From: Aquitalea pelogenes
Lineage (GTDB): Bacteria; Pseudomonadota; Gammaproteobacteria; Burkholderiales; Chromobacteriaceae
Assembly: GCF_001515305.1 (NCBI RefSeq)
Contig: NZ_LNQV01000009.1
Location: 1 to 64,000, forward strand
Length of the DNA stretch: 64,000 bases
Direction: 5' to 3'
The translations under genes were made by a program, and so were the position numbers. The stretch's first letter is position 1. Every line of letters begins with the position of its first letter. Under the pieces are notes generated by a model, which was not told where the DNA came from, did not search any database, and saw only the letters and a list, made by a program, of their open reading frames with translations. Of this stretch, positions 34,630 to 43,807 are shown piece by piece.

Positions 34630-36054
34630 ATGAAACAGTCACTACAGCTGCGGGTCTCACAGCAACTCACCCTCACGCCGCAACTGCAACAGTCCATCAA
34701 GCTGTTGCAGCTGTCCACGCTCGACCTGCAGGCAGAAGTCGAACGCTTCTTGCTGGACAACCCCATGCTGGAACGCGGCGATGAGCCGCCCTCGCATGAC
34801 AGCAGCCCGGCAGAAACGCCGGCTGCCCAGGAAGAATCCACCAGCACGGCGTCGGACAGCAGCGATGGTGACAACAGCCAGGACGCCAGCAATGGCGAAC
34901 TCACCGACTGGGGCAGTGGCAGCCGCCGCAACGACGGGGACGATGAATTCGACCCCATGCTCAACGTACCCTGCCCGGTCAGCCTGCGCGAACACCTGCT
35001 GGCGCAGCTGGGTGAACTGACCCTGCCCACCCGCGACCAGGCCATTGTCCAGCTGCTGATCGAAGAACTGGACGACAACGGTTTCCTGACTACCGATCTG
35101 GAAGAACTGGCCAGCAACCTGCCGCTGGAACTGGAACTGGAAACCGATGAACTGATGGTCGGGCTGCGCCTGTTACAGCAATTCGATCCCCCCGGCATTG
35201 CCGCGCGTAACCTGGCCGAGTCGCTTGGCCTGCAACTGGCCCGTTTGCCCGCCAACGAGCCCGGCCATGCACTGGCACGCCAGATTGTGGCCGAGCACCT
35301 GACGCTGCTGGGCAACCGCGACTACACCCGCCTGAAGCGCATTCTGGGCGTGGATGACGAAGCCATCCGCCAGGCACAGCAACTGATCGCCCGGCTGACC
35401 CCTCACCCGGCGTCCGGTTTCGGCGGCGAAGACGTGCACTATGTCATTCCGGATGTCACCGTGCGCAAACGGCGTGGTCACTGGGTGGCTGAACTCAATA
35501 ACGGCGCGGTACCGCGCTTGCGCGTCAACCAGCTGTATGCCCAGATGCTGTCGGAAAACCGCGCTGGCGCAGGCGAACTGACTGGCCGCCTGCAAGAAGC
35601 CAAATGGCTGGTCAAGAACATCCAGCAACGATTTGACACCATTCTGAAAGTGTCAGAAGCTATAGTCGAAAGACAGCAAGCGTTCTTTGAACACGGTGAA
35701 GTCGCCATGCGGCCTCTTATCCTGCGGGACATCGCAGACGAACTTGGCCTGCATGAATCGACCGTATCACGCGTCACTACGCAGAAATACCTGCTTTGCC
35801 CTCGTGGTCTGTTCGAGCTGAAGTATTTCTTTGGCAGTGCACTGGAAACCGACAGCGGCGGCGAATGCTCGGCAACGGCCATCAAGGCGCATATCCGCCG
35901 CATGATAGACGGTGAAAACCCGGCCAAGCCACTTTCGGACAGCGCCATTGCCGACGAACTGGGCAAGCAAGGGATTCAGGTTGCAAGACGCACCGTTGCG
36001 AAGTATCGTGAAGCTATGCAGATACCGCCGGTCAATCTGCGCAAGGCATTGTGA
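34630..36054 (+). CDS. rpoN: RNA polymerase sigma-54 factor
   Basis: A 474-residue sigma factor for -24/-12 promoters needing enhancer-binding activators. Region I is Gln/Leu-rich ([28 protein letters not shown]), region II acidic (about residues 48-110), then the core-binding domain, the helix-turn-helix ([17 protein letters not shown]) and the RpoN box [16 protein letters not shown] near 445-465. Complete. It links LPS export genes to the PTS-Ntr genes downstream. Confidence 0.97.
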   Translation: MKQSLQLRVSQQLTLTPQLQQSIKLLQLSTLDLQAEVERFLLDNPMLERGDEPPSHDSSPAETPAAQEESTSTASDSSDGDNSQDASNGELTDWGSGSRRNDGDDEFDPMLNVPCPVSLREHLLAQLGELTLPTRDQAIVQLLIEELDDNGFLTTDLEELASNLPLELELETDELMVGLRLLQQFDPPGIAARNLAESLGLQLARLPANEPGHALARQIVAEHLTLLGNRDYTRLKRILGVDDEAIRQAQQLIARLTPHPASGFGGEDVHYVIPDVTVRKRRGHWVAELNNGAVPRLRVNQLYAQMLSENRAGAGELTGRLQEAKWLVKNIQQRFDTILKVSEAIVERQQAFFEHGEVAMRPLILRDIADELGLHESTVSRVTTQKYLLCPRGLFELKYFFGSALETDSGGECSATAIKAHIRRMIDGENPAKPLSDSAIADELGKQGIQVARRTVAKYREAMQIPPVNLRKAL

Positions 36055-36125
36055 TTCACGCCTTGAAGTATATCCGCTCGCCCGGCCGACCCGACCGGGC
36101 AGTCAACACAAGAAGGAGTTAGGGT

Positions 36126-36451
36126 ATGAACCTCAAAGTAACCGGTCTCCACCTCGAAGTAACCCCGGCCATCCGCGAATTCGTGAAACCAAGCTGGAAC
36201 GCATCACCCGCCATGTCGATCACGTGATTGACGTTGCTGTCACCCTGTCGGTAGACAAGCTGGTGCACAAGGCGGAAGTGAATGTTCACCTCTCCGGCAA
36301 GGATATCCATGTAGAGGCCACCGACTCCGACATGTACGCTGCCATCGACGCGCTGATGGACAAGCTCGATCGCCAGGTACTCAAGCACAAGGAAAAACAA
36401 AGCGAACACCGTGCAACAAGCCCACAGGTTCAACAGGAAGCCAGCTTGTAA
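36126..36451 (+). pseudogene. hpf: Ribosome hibernation factor HPF, one base missing
   Basis: The short hibernation-promoting factor binds the 30S decoding region in stationary phase. From ATG 36126 (AAGGAGTTAGGGT upstream) the frame reads [20 protein letters not shown], then leaves the correct phase at 36183-36188. The other frame continues [19 protein letters not shown]...VQQEASL to the stop at 36451. The span is 326 bases; one extra G (GTGGAAACC for GTGAAACC) restores a normal 108-residue protein. Both parts are well conserved, so a read error or very recent mutation is likely. Located between rpoN and ptsN as in other betaproteobacteria. Confidence 0.88.
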
Positions 36452-36468
36452 ACATTAAGTATTCGATG

Positions 36469-36495
36469 CGGGAACCCGGCGGGTTCCCGTTTTTA
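36469..36495 (+). terminator. Terminator after hpf
   Basis: CGGGAACCC (36469-36477), loop GGC, GGGTTCCCG (36481-36489), then TTTTT. It separates rpoN-hpf from ptsN. Confidence 0.88.
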
Positions 36496-36572
36496 TTTGC
36501 TCGGAGCCTTTTTCATTTTGATGAAGGCAACGTAGAATTGGCCAGTTTCTGTAGCCGCGTGCAACCATTCCT

Positions 36573-37037
36573 ATGAGCCTGATTGGCAAAATCCTGACAC
36601 AGGATCACATCCTCCCGGACCTGGATGTCGCCAGCAAGAAGCGCGTCTTCGAGCAGGTGGGCCTCCTTATCGAAAACACCCACGGCATCGCCCGCAGTGA
36701 AATTTTCGACTGCTTGTTTGCCCGGGAAAAACTGGGCTCCACCGGCCTTGGCCAAGGGGTGGCCATTCCGCATGGCCGTGCCAGAGGGCTCAAGGAAGCG
36801 GCAGGCGTGTTCATTCGCCTGAAGAACCCGATTCCTTTCGATGCGCCGGATGGCAAGCCGGTACAAAGCCTGTTTGTCCTGCTGGTGCCGGAACAGGCAA
36901 CCGACCTGCACTTGCAGGTACTCTCGGAACTGGCACAGCTGTTCTCCAGCAAACAGCTGCGTGAACAACTGCTCAGCGCAAGCTCGCGTGCCGATCTGTA
37001 CCAGCTGCTCACCGGATGGAATACCAACCATGCCTAG
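36573..37037 (+). CDS. ptsN: PTS IIA-Ntr component
   Basis: A 154-residue EIIA-like regulator of the nitrogen PTS, not a sugar carrier. The phosphorylated His67 lies in [11 protein letters not shown]. It regulates potassium, nitrogen and envelope functions by its phosphorylation state. Its last codons overlap the start of hprK by eight bases, so the two are translationally coupled. Confidence 0.95.
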   Translation: MSLIGKILTQDHILPDLDVASKKRVFEQVGLLIENTHGIARSEIFDCLFAREKLGSTGLGQGVAIPHGRARGLKEAAGVFIRLKNPIPFDAPDGKPVQSLFVLLVPEQATDLHLQVLSELAQLFSSKQLREQLLSASSRADLYQLLTGWNTNHA

Positions 37038-37986
37038 CATTACCGTGCGCCGGTTGTATCAGGACAACCAGCAAAAGCTCAACCTGACCTGGGTAGCAGG
37101 AACCGGCGGCGCGGACAGCCCCATCGGCAACGATGAACAACGCCCTACCCTGGCCCTGGTCGGCCACCTGAATTTCATTCACCCCAACCGGGTGCAAGTG
37201 CTCGGTCTGGCCGAGGTGGACTATCTCAACCGGCTGGAACAATCCGCTGCCAAGACCGCGCTGGACCAACTGTTCCACAAAACCATGTCGGTGGTGATGG
37301 TGGCCAATGGCCAGCCAGTGCCCAAACTGCTGCGCGACTACTGCCACACCCACAATGTGCCGCTGATGAGCACGCCGCTGGAAAGCCCCTACCTGATGGA
37401 TGTACTGCGCATCTATCTGGCTCGCGCACTGGCGGTTTCCACCGTGTTGCATGGCGTGTTTCTGGATGTGCTGGAAATCGGCGTGCTGATCATGGGCGAC
37501 TCGGCCATGGGCAAGAGCGAACTGGCGCTGGAACTGATTTCCCGTGGTCACGGCATGGTGGCCGATGATGCGGTGGAACTGTACCGCATCGGCCCGGAAA
37601 CCCTGGAAGGCCGTTGCCCGCCGCTGCTGCGCGACTTTCTGGAAGTGCGCGGCCTGGGCATCCTGAATATCCGTACCATTTTTGGCGAAACCGCCGTGCG
37701 CCCGAAAAAGGTGCTAAAACTGATTATTCACTTGGTCAAGGCCAACGATCAGGCGATGCAGGCCCTGGACCGGCTGAATATCCAGTCGGAAACCCAGGAC
37801 ATCATTGGCGTGACGGTGCGCAAGGTAGTGCTGCCGGTGGCGGCGGGTCGCAACCTTGCGGTGCTGGTTGAAGCGGCTGTGCGCAACTACATCCTGCAAC
37901 TGCGTGGTATCGACAGTACCCGTGAGTTCATCGAACGCCATACCAACTTCCTCAGAGATCAGGAAAATGCGCCTGATATTGATTAG
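37030..37986 (+). CDS. hprK: HPr kinase/phosphorylase
   Basis: A 318-residue bifunctional enzyme that phosphorylates and dephosphorylates the seryl residue of HPr-type PTS proteins. The Walker A is [14 protein letters not shown] (about residues 157-170), and the family motif is [16 protein letters not shown]. The start [11 protein letters not shown] at 37030 overlaps ptsN. Its presence is characteristic of betaproteobacteria and absent from enterics. The stop overlaps rapZ by 20 bases. Confidence 0.95.
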   Translation: MPSITVRRLYQDNQQKLNLTWVAGTGGADSPIGNDEQRPTLALVGHLNFIHPNRVQVLGLAEVDYLNRLEQSAAKTALDQLFHKTMSVVMVANGQPVPKLLRDYCHTHNVPLMSTPLESPYLMDVLRIYLARALAVSTVLHGVFLDVLEIGVLIMGDSAMGKSELALELISRGHGMVADDAVELYRIGPETLEGRCPPLLRDFLEVRGLGILNIRTIFGETAVRPKKVLKLIIHLVKANDQAMQALDRLNIQSETQDIIGVTVRKVVLPVAAGRNLAVLVEAAVRNYILQLRGIDSTREFIERHTNFLRDQENAPDID

Positions 37987-38809
37987 CGGCCTGTCCGGTT
38001 CCGGCAAATCCATCGCCCTGCGCGCACTGGAGGACTCCGGCTTTTACTGTGTGGACAACCTGCCAGCCACCATGCTGCATGAAGCCATGTCGCTTTATGC
38101 CGATTATGGCTACCAGCAGATTGCCATCAGCGTGGACACCCGCTCCAGCCCTTCACTGGGCGCACTGCCTGCCGAGGTGGACAAGCTGCGTCAGCAAGGC
38201 GTGGATGTACGCTTGCTGTTTCTCGAGGCCAAGCCGGAAACCCTGGTCAAGCGCTTTTCCGAAACCCGCCGCCGGCACCCGCTGTCGGGTAGCGGCTCCA
38301 CGGTGGAGGAATGTATCCAGCTGGAGCAGGAACTGCTGGCCAGCGTGCAGGAAATGGGTATTCGCATAGACACCAGCGAGTTGTCTGCCAATGCCTTGAA
38401 AACGGCCATCAAGCAACTGGTGGAAGCAGACAGCAGCCGGCTCACCATCATTTTCGAATCCTTCGGCTTCAAGCATGGCGTACCGCTGAACGCCGACTTC
38501 GTGTTTGACGTCCGCTGCCTGCCCAATCCCTATTACGACCTGGCTTTGCGCCCGTTTACCGGTCGCGACCAACCCATCATCGACTTCTTTGCAGGGCAAC
38601 CGCTGGTCGCCCAGATGGCCGAAGATATCCGCTGCATGATTCTGAAATGGTTGCCGGAATTCAGCCGGGAAAACCGCAGCTATCTCACCGTGGCCATCGG
38701 CTGTACCGGTGGTCAGCATCGCTCTGTCTTTATTGCCGAACAACTGGCCAAGGCCTTTCCAGCCGAACAGGTCCTGTTGCGACATCGCCAGTTGTTTCGC
38801 GAATCCTGA
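37967..38809 (+). CDS. rapZ: RapZ, RNase adapter / nucleotide-binding protein
   Basis: A 280-residue P-loop protein (GLSGSGKS at residues 8-15). In enterics it targets the small RNA GlmZ for RNase E and so controls amino-sugar synthesis. Conserved segments include [28 protein letters not shown] and [16 protein letters not shown]. The start at 37967 is fixed by the P-loop position and the AGGAAA just before it, within hprK. Last gene of the ptsN unit before ubiX. Confidence 0.94.
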   Translation: MRLILISGLSGSGKSIALRALEDSGFYCVDNLPATMLHEAMSLYADYGYQQIAISVDTRSSPSLGALPAEVDKLRQQGVDVRLLFLEAKPETLVKRFSETRRRHPLSGSGSTVEECIQLEQELLASVQEMGIRIDTSELSANALKTAIKQLVEADSSRLTIIFESFGFKHGVPLNADFVFDVRCLPNPYYDLALRPFTGRDQPIIDFFAGQPLVAQMAEDIRCMILKWLPEFSRENRSYLTVAIGCTGGQHRSVFIAEQLAKAFPAEQVLLRHRQLFRES

Positions 38810-38874
38810 CCGGTCACCTGCCCGGCTCGCAGCATCCCGCTGCGCCGGCAGGCAGGACCGCCACTGGAAACAAG

Positions 38875-39495
38875 ATGCAAACACCCCAAACCGTTACCGT
38901 TGCCCTTACCGGAGCCTCCGGCCTGCCCTATGGCCTGCGGCTGATCGACACCCTGATTGGTGCTGGCGTCCGCGTATGGGTACTTTATTCCCAGGCAGCA
39001 CAAATCGTAGCCAAGCAGGAGATGGACCTGCAACTCCCCTCCCGCCCTGCCGAATTTGCCCAATGGTTGCAACAACGCACAGCTGCAGCAGAAGGACAGC
39101 TGGCGGTATTTGGCCGTGAAGAATGGTTTGCTCCGGTCGCCTCCGGCTCCAACCCGGCCGACGCCATGGTGGTCTGTCCCTGCTCCATGGGCACCCTGGC
39201 CGCCATTGCACAAGGCATGAGCGACAACCTGATTGAACGGGCTGCCGATGTCAGCATCAAGGAAGGGCGCAAGCTGATTCTGGTACCACGGGAAACACCA
39301 TTCTCCGTCATTCACCTGGAAAACATGCTCAAGCTGGCGCGGCTTGGGGTGGTGATCCTGCCACCGTCACCGGGCTTTTATACGCACCCGTCCACCATCG
39401 AAGACATGGTGGACTTCGTGGTCGCGCGCATACTGGACCAGCTACGCGTTCCTAATAGCCTGATGCCCCGCTGGGGAGAACCCGGCAAGGAGTAA
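38875..39495 (+). CDS. ubiX: UbiX flavin prenyltransferase
   Basis: A 206-residue enzyme making the prenylated FMN used by the UbiD decarboxylase in ubiquinone synthesis. Markers are VALTGASGLPYGLRL, ASGSNPADAMVVCPCSMGTLAAIAQG, SDNLIERAADV and LVPRETPFSVIHLENMLKL, including the FMN-binding Ser/Thr positions. The start at 38875 gives the normal length. nnrD follows two bases after the stop. Confidence 0.94.
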   Translation: MQTPQTVTVALTGASGLPYGLRLIDTLIGAGVRVWVLYSQAAQIVAKQEMDLQLPSRPAEFAQWLQQRTAAAEGQLAVFGREEWFAPVASGSNPADAMVVCPCSMGTLAAIAQGMSDNLIERAADVSIKEGRKLILVPRETPFSVIHLENMLKLARLGVVILPPSPGFYTHPSTIEDMVDFVVARILDQLRVPNSLMPRWGEPGKE

Positions 39496-39497
39496 GC

Positions 39498-40958
39498 ATG
39501 CACAATGCAGCCCTGTGGAGCCTGGCGGACTTGCGCCAGCTGGAAGTGGTCGCCGCACAACGTGGCATCCAGCTGATGCAGCAGGCCGCGCAGGCCACGG
39601 TCGATTGGGTGGAGCAGCATGTCGCGCAAGGTGCGCGCATTCTGGTAGCTGCCGGTCCTGGCAATAACGGCGGCGATGCCTTGGTAGCCGCAGTACTACT
39701 GATGCAGCAAGGTTATCAGGTGGATGTGCTGCTGCCACAGCCACCGCTCAGCACAGAAGCCCGTGAGGAGCTCCAGACCCTGCGCCAGGCTGGCGGCCTG
39801 CCGCTACAGCAGTTGAGTACTGATTACCCTCCGCCCGCCCTGCTGATTGATGGTCTGTTTGGCATTGGTCTGAACCGGCCGCTGGATGACTTCTGGTGCC
39901 AGCTCATCAAGCAGCTGAACCAGCTTTCCTGCCCCACACTGGCACTGGATTGCCCCAGTGGCCTGAATGCCTATACCGGCCAGGCTCCTTCAGCCTGCAT
40001 CAAGGCCAGCCACACGCTGACCTTCCTGTGCCACAAACCGGGTTTGTTTTATGCAGCCGGTGCCAACCATGCAGGACAAGTGGAATGTGCACCGCTGGAC
40101 TATCCCGCAGAACTGCAACCAGTGGCTGCCGGTTATTTGAACCGGCAGGATGCCCGCATGCTGCGGCGGGAGCCGGATAGCCATAAAGGCAGCCACGGCA
40201 CGGTCAGCATTGTGGGAGGCTGCCCCGGCATGAGCGGTGCCGTGTTGCTGGCCGGACGCGCCGCACTGGCCGGAGGCGCGGGCAAGGTCCATGTGCTGAG
40301 CCTGGATCCGCGACTAGTCGTCGATACTGCTTTTCCCGAATTGATGCTGCATGGCGACGCCCAGCCTGCCAAGCAGCCTGCTTGTGATGTCCTGGCAGTG
40401 GGCCCCGGCCTCGGGCAAAGCGTGCAAGCTGTGCAGTGGCTGCAACAATCGCTGGGCAGCCCGCTACCGCTGGTGCTGGATGCGGATGCCCTCAATCTGC
40501 TGGCAGCCGATACCGGTTTGCAAAAGCATCTGCGCCAGCGAAAGGCCGCCACCATCATCACGCCGCATCCGGCGGAGGCCGCCCGTCTGCTGGCCTGTAC
40601 CACAGCGGATATTCAGGCAAACCGGCTACAGGCCGCGCAACAGCTGGCCACTTCACTCAATGCAGTTGTGGTGCTCAAGGGGGCTGGCAGCCTGATTTGC
40701 GCCCCCGGGCAGCCCTATTACCTGAATACCAGCGGCGGCCCGGCTCTGGCAGTCGCCGGACAGGGTGATGTCCTGACCGGCCTGATTGCCGCCTTATTGG
40801 CGCAGGGTATGAGCGCACTGGCAGCCAGCTGTCTGGCTGTCCGGGTGCATGGCCTGGCCGGTGACCAGTATCAGCAGGAGGCTGGCGGCCCCATTGGCCT
40901 TACCGCATCGGCTACTGCCTTGCGCTGCAGCGCCATCCTTAATCGATTAAGCAGTTAA
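39498..40958 (+). CDS. nnrD: Bifunctional NAD(P)H-hydrate epimerase/dehydratase
   Basis: A 486-residue metabolite-repair enzyme. The N-terminal YjeF_N epimerase domain (about residues 10-205; AAGPGNNGGDALVAAVLL) interconverts R and S NAD(P)HX. The C-terminal ADP-dependent dehydratase (about 220-480; HKGSHGTVSIVGGCPGMSGAV, ITPHPAEAARLL, GQGDVLTGLIAALLAQG with catalytic Asp) restores NAD(P)H. It is two bases after ubiX, hence co-transcribed. Confidence 0.94.
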   Translation: MHNAALWSLADLRQLEVVAAQRGIQLMQQAAQATVDWVEQHVAQGARILVAAGPGNNGGDALVAAVLLMQQGYQVDVLLPQPPLSTEAREELQTLRQAGGLPLQQLSTDYPPPALLIDGLFGIGLNRPLDDFWCQLIKQLNQLSCPTLALDCPSGLNAYTGQAPSACIKASHTLTFLCHKPGLFYAAGANHAGQVECAPLDYPAELQPVAAGYLNRQDARMLRREPDSHKGSHGTVSIVGGCPGMSGAVLLAGRAALAGGAGKVHVLSLDPRLVVDTAFPELMLHGDAQPAKQPACDVLAVGPGLGQSVQAVQWLQQSLGSPLPLVLDADALNLLAADTGLQKHLRQRKAATIITPHPAEAARLLACTTADIQANRLQAAQQLATSLNAVVVLKGAGSLICAPGQPYYLNTSGGPALAVAGQGDVLTGLIAALLAQGMSALAASCLAVRVHGLAGDQYQQEAGGPIGLTASATALRCSAILNRLSS

Positions 40959-41014
40959 AGCACGATCCACGATCGCGATTCGCGAGCGCTATCTCTCCAC
41001 ACGCAAAGACGATT

Positions 41015-41029
41015 AATGACATAGTCATT
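41015..41029. promoter_or_regulatory. Inverted repeat upstream of the EamA gene
   Basis: AATGAC-ATA-GTCATT is a perfect 6-3-6 repeat in the AT-rich 140-base gap before the EamA transporter gene. A second repeat, TCGCG-ATT-CGCGA (40973-40985), lies nearer nnrD. Either could be an operator; the regulator is unknown. Confidence 0.35.
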
Positions 41030-41098
41030 GTAAAATTCAAGAATTATTCTTTTTTTATAGAAAAGTACCGTTCTCTGTGCTGCACACGGCTAGGTAGA

Positions 41099-42034
41099 AT
41101 GGAGCCATTCCGTGATGGGAGATTTTCCTTGCAGCAACAGAAGAAAGCATATTTGTTCGGGCTGAGCGCCGTATTGGCATGGTCTACCGTGGCAACCGCC
41201 TTCAAGATCAGCCTGGCCCATTTGTCTCCGGCACAACTGGTTTTGTATGCCAGCATTGCCTCCACCCTTTGCCTGTTGGGTATTTTGCTGGCCCAGGGCA
41301 GGCTTGGCAGCCTGTGGCCTGCATTACGACAACACTGGCGCCATTCTTTAGTACTGGGTGCGGTAAACCCGCTGATTTACTACCTGATCCTGTTTCAGGC
41401 CTATGCGCTGCTACCGGCACAAGAGGCCCAGGCCATCAATTACACCTGGGCGCTCACCATGACGCTGCTCTCGGTCCCCTTGCTCAAGCACAAACTCAGC
41501 CTGCACGACGCCCTCGCTGCCATCATTTGTTATCTGGGCGTACTGGTGATTGGCACCCATGGCCAGTTGCTGAGCCTGCATTTTTCCAGCTTGCGCGGCG
41601 TGGGCTTCGCTCTGGCTTCCACTTTGCTGTGGGCGGCCTACTGGATCTTCAATGCCCGTGACAAGCGCGAACCGGTGCTGGGACTGACGCTCAATTTCAT
41701 GATGTCGCTCCCCCTGGCCTTGCTGTATTGCGCACTCACCGGCCAGCTGACACCCGTTGCCTGGCAGGGACTGGCCGGGGCTGCCTATGTCGGTGCGCTG
41801 GAAATGGGCTTCACTTTTGTCTTGTGGCTCAGTGCGATGAAACTGACCCGAAGTACGGCCAAGATCGCCAACCTGATTTTCCTGTCACCGCTGTTATCGC
41901 TGGTGCTGATCCACTTTGTCATCGGGGAAGCCATCCTGCCATCCACACTGCTTGGTCTGGGACTGATTCTCGGTGGTCTGCTGCTGCAAAAGCTGCAACG
42001 CAGCCAAGCCAGTAGTGCGGTACAGGCACAGTAA
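41099..42034 (+). CDS. EamA/DMT-family transporter
   Basis: A 311-residue protein with ten predicted helices in two EamA repeats (YLFGLSAVLAWSTVATAFKISLAHLSPAQLVLYAS and GVGFALASTLLWAAYWIFNARDK). Drug/metabolite transporter superfamily, usually exporters of amino acids or metabolites. Substrate unknown. Unlike most neighbours, it follows an AT-rich upstream region. Confidence 0.88.
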   Translation: MEPFRDGRFSLQQQKKAYLFGLSAVLAWSTVATAFKISLAHLSPAQLVLYASIASTLCLLGILLAQGRLGSLWPALRQHWRHSLVLGAVNPLIYYLILFQAYALLPAQEAQAINYTWALTMTLLSVPLLKHKLSLHDALAAIICYLGVLVIGTHGQLLSLHFSSLRGVGFALASTLLWAAYWIFNARDKREPVLGLTLNFMMSLPLALLYCALTGQLTPVAWQGLAGAAYVGALEMGFTFVLWLSAMKLTRSTAKIANLIFLSPLLSLVLIHFVIGEAILPSTLLGLGLILGGLLLQKLQRSQASSAVQAQ

Positions 42035-42259
42035 ACCATCAGGCACAGGCTGGATGTTCCGGGTCAGCACCACGGATTACACACCTTCTTCTGCACAAAA
42101 GTGGTGCCATTTACCACCGGAATCCATGGAATTGACGTTCCCCTGACAGATTGAAGTGACATCCTCATGCAAGCAGTGACACCATGCATGACAGGCAAAA
42201 GTGGCATTTCAGTTCAAGACTTCCTAGGATTAAGCAGGCCTAAAGGGATAATAAAAGTA

Positions 42260-43807
42260 ATGAACAGTATCAAATCCAAGCTCAGGCTCTGGCTGATGAT
42301 AGGGGTGACGGTAGTGGTGGCCATTACCGGCTTGATGACGTACCAGCAAAACCGTAGCCAGGATGAAGAAGACTATCAGGCACAGCGCGCCTCACTGCAG
42401 GCACGGCTGGCACTGGCCTTGCCGCATGGTGTGTGGCAGATGGATGATGCCTATACCAGGCTGACACTGGATGCCGAACTGGGCTGGAGTTCCGTACTGG
42501 CCATCCGCATCACGGGTGATGCCGGGCTGAATATCGGCCGGATCCGCAATAATGACACCACTTCTCTGCGGGATATGGCACCTGCAGAAAAACCGGTTGG
42601 CGACGACACGCTGACCATTCCCATCATCTATCAGAACCGTGAAAAGCTGGGTGTGGCGACCATCTATCTGTCACGTAGCCAACTGGCCCATCGCCAGACC
42701 ATGCACTTGCTGGAAATCCTGCTGGAAATCCTGGTGCTGGATGGCCTGATTTTCATTGTGATGACGTATAACCTGAACCGCTTTGTATTCGACCCGCTCA
42801 AGGAACTGCAACGCGCACTGGACCAGGCAGCCAGCAGCAACGATGCCAGGTCACTACGCCTGACCGAAGCCACACAGGATGAGTTCGGCGCGGTCAGACG
42901 CAGTTTCAACCGTATTGTGGATCGCATTTCGGCTGATCTGGCCATGCGGACGGCAGCCGAAGCACAGGCGCGCCAGGAGCGCGACAATGCAGAACAAGCC
43001 CTGCAACAACTGGTGCAAACCCAGCAAACGCTGGTGGAAAGCGAAAAACTGGCCTCGCTGGGTAGCCTGGTGGCCGGTGTGGCCCATGAAATCAACACGC
43101 CTGTCGGCATCACACTGACCACCGCTTCCCACCTGGCCACCAGTACACTGCACATCACCGAGAAACTGGACAACGGCGGCATCAAGAAAAGCGACTTCCA
43201 GGCCTATCTGGATTCGGCCCGTGAATGCTGCGACCTCATCCTGTCCAATTCCGAACGCGCAGCCAGCCTGATCCACAGCTTCAAACAGGTTGCCGTCGAC
43301 CAGACCAGTGAACAACGGCGGGATTTCCAGCTAAACGATTACCTGAGCGAAATCGTCACCAGCCTCAAGCCGCGTTTCAAGCGCTCCCAAACCAATATCA
43401 CCATCGACTGCGAAGATGACTTGCTACTGGACAGCTACCCCGGAGCCATCTCCCAGGTGGTGACCAATCTGCTGGTCAATGCCCTGGTACATGGATTTGA
43501 AGAAAAACCCGGTGGCAATATCCACATCCGGGCCGAGCGCTACCAGGCGGCCGAAGTGCGCCTGAGTATCCAGGATGATGGCAAAGGCATTCCGGCAGAA
43601 AACATCAACCGGGTGTTCGATCCTTTTTTCACCACACGACGTGGCAATGGCGGCAGCGGCCTGGGCTTGCACATCGTCTATAACATCATCCGGCAACGTC
43701 TCGGTGGCACGATCGAAGTGCACAGCGAAGTGGGCAAAGGCAGCGTATTCATCATTACCATGCCCTGCACCGCTCCTGAGGTTTCCCACAAGGAGGGTAA
43801 GCGATGA
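42260..43807 (+). CDS. Membrane sensor histidine kinase
   Basis: A 515-residue kinase. Two membrane helices (about residues 10-28 and 152-175) bound a periplasmic sensor of about 120 residues. A HAMP-like segment and coiled coil lead to the phospho-acceptor region (LASLGSLVAGVAHEINTPVG, His276) and an HATPase domain with GKGIP and GGSGLGLHIVYN boxes. The start at 42260 places the first helix correctly; the longer frame from 42167 adds residues without family support. Its stop overlaps the start of the HD-GYP response regulator by four bases, so the two form a cognate pair. The stimulus is unknown. Confidence 0.92.
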   Translation: MNSIKSKLRLWLMIGVTVVVAITGLMTYQQNRSQDEEDYQAQRASLQARLALALPHGVWQMDDAYTRLTLDAELGWSSVLAIRITGDAGLNIGRIRNNDTTSLRDMAPAEKPVGDDTLTIPIIYQNREKLGVATIYLSRSQLAHRQTMHLLEILLEILVLDGLIFIVMTYNLNRFVFDPLKELQRALDQAASSNDARSLRLTEATQDEFGAVRRSFNRIVDRISADLAMRTAAEAQARQERDNAEQALQQLVQTQQTLVESEKLASLGSLVAGVAHEINTPVGITLTTASHLATSTLHITEKLDNGGIKKSDFQAYLDSARECCDLILSNSERAASLIHSFKQVAVDQTSEQRRDFQLNDYLSEIVTSLKPRFKRSQTNITIDCEDDLLLDSYPGAISQVVTNLLVNALVHGFEEKPGGNIHIRAERYQAAEVRLSIQDDGKGIPAENINRVFDPFFTTRRGNGGSGLGLHIVYNIIRQRLGGTIEVHSEVGKGSVFIITMPCTAPEVSHKEGKR

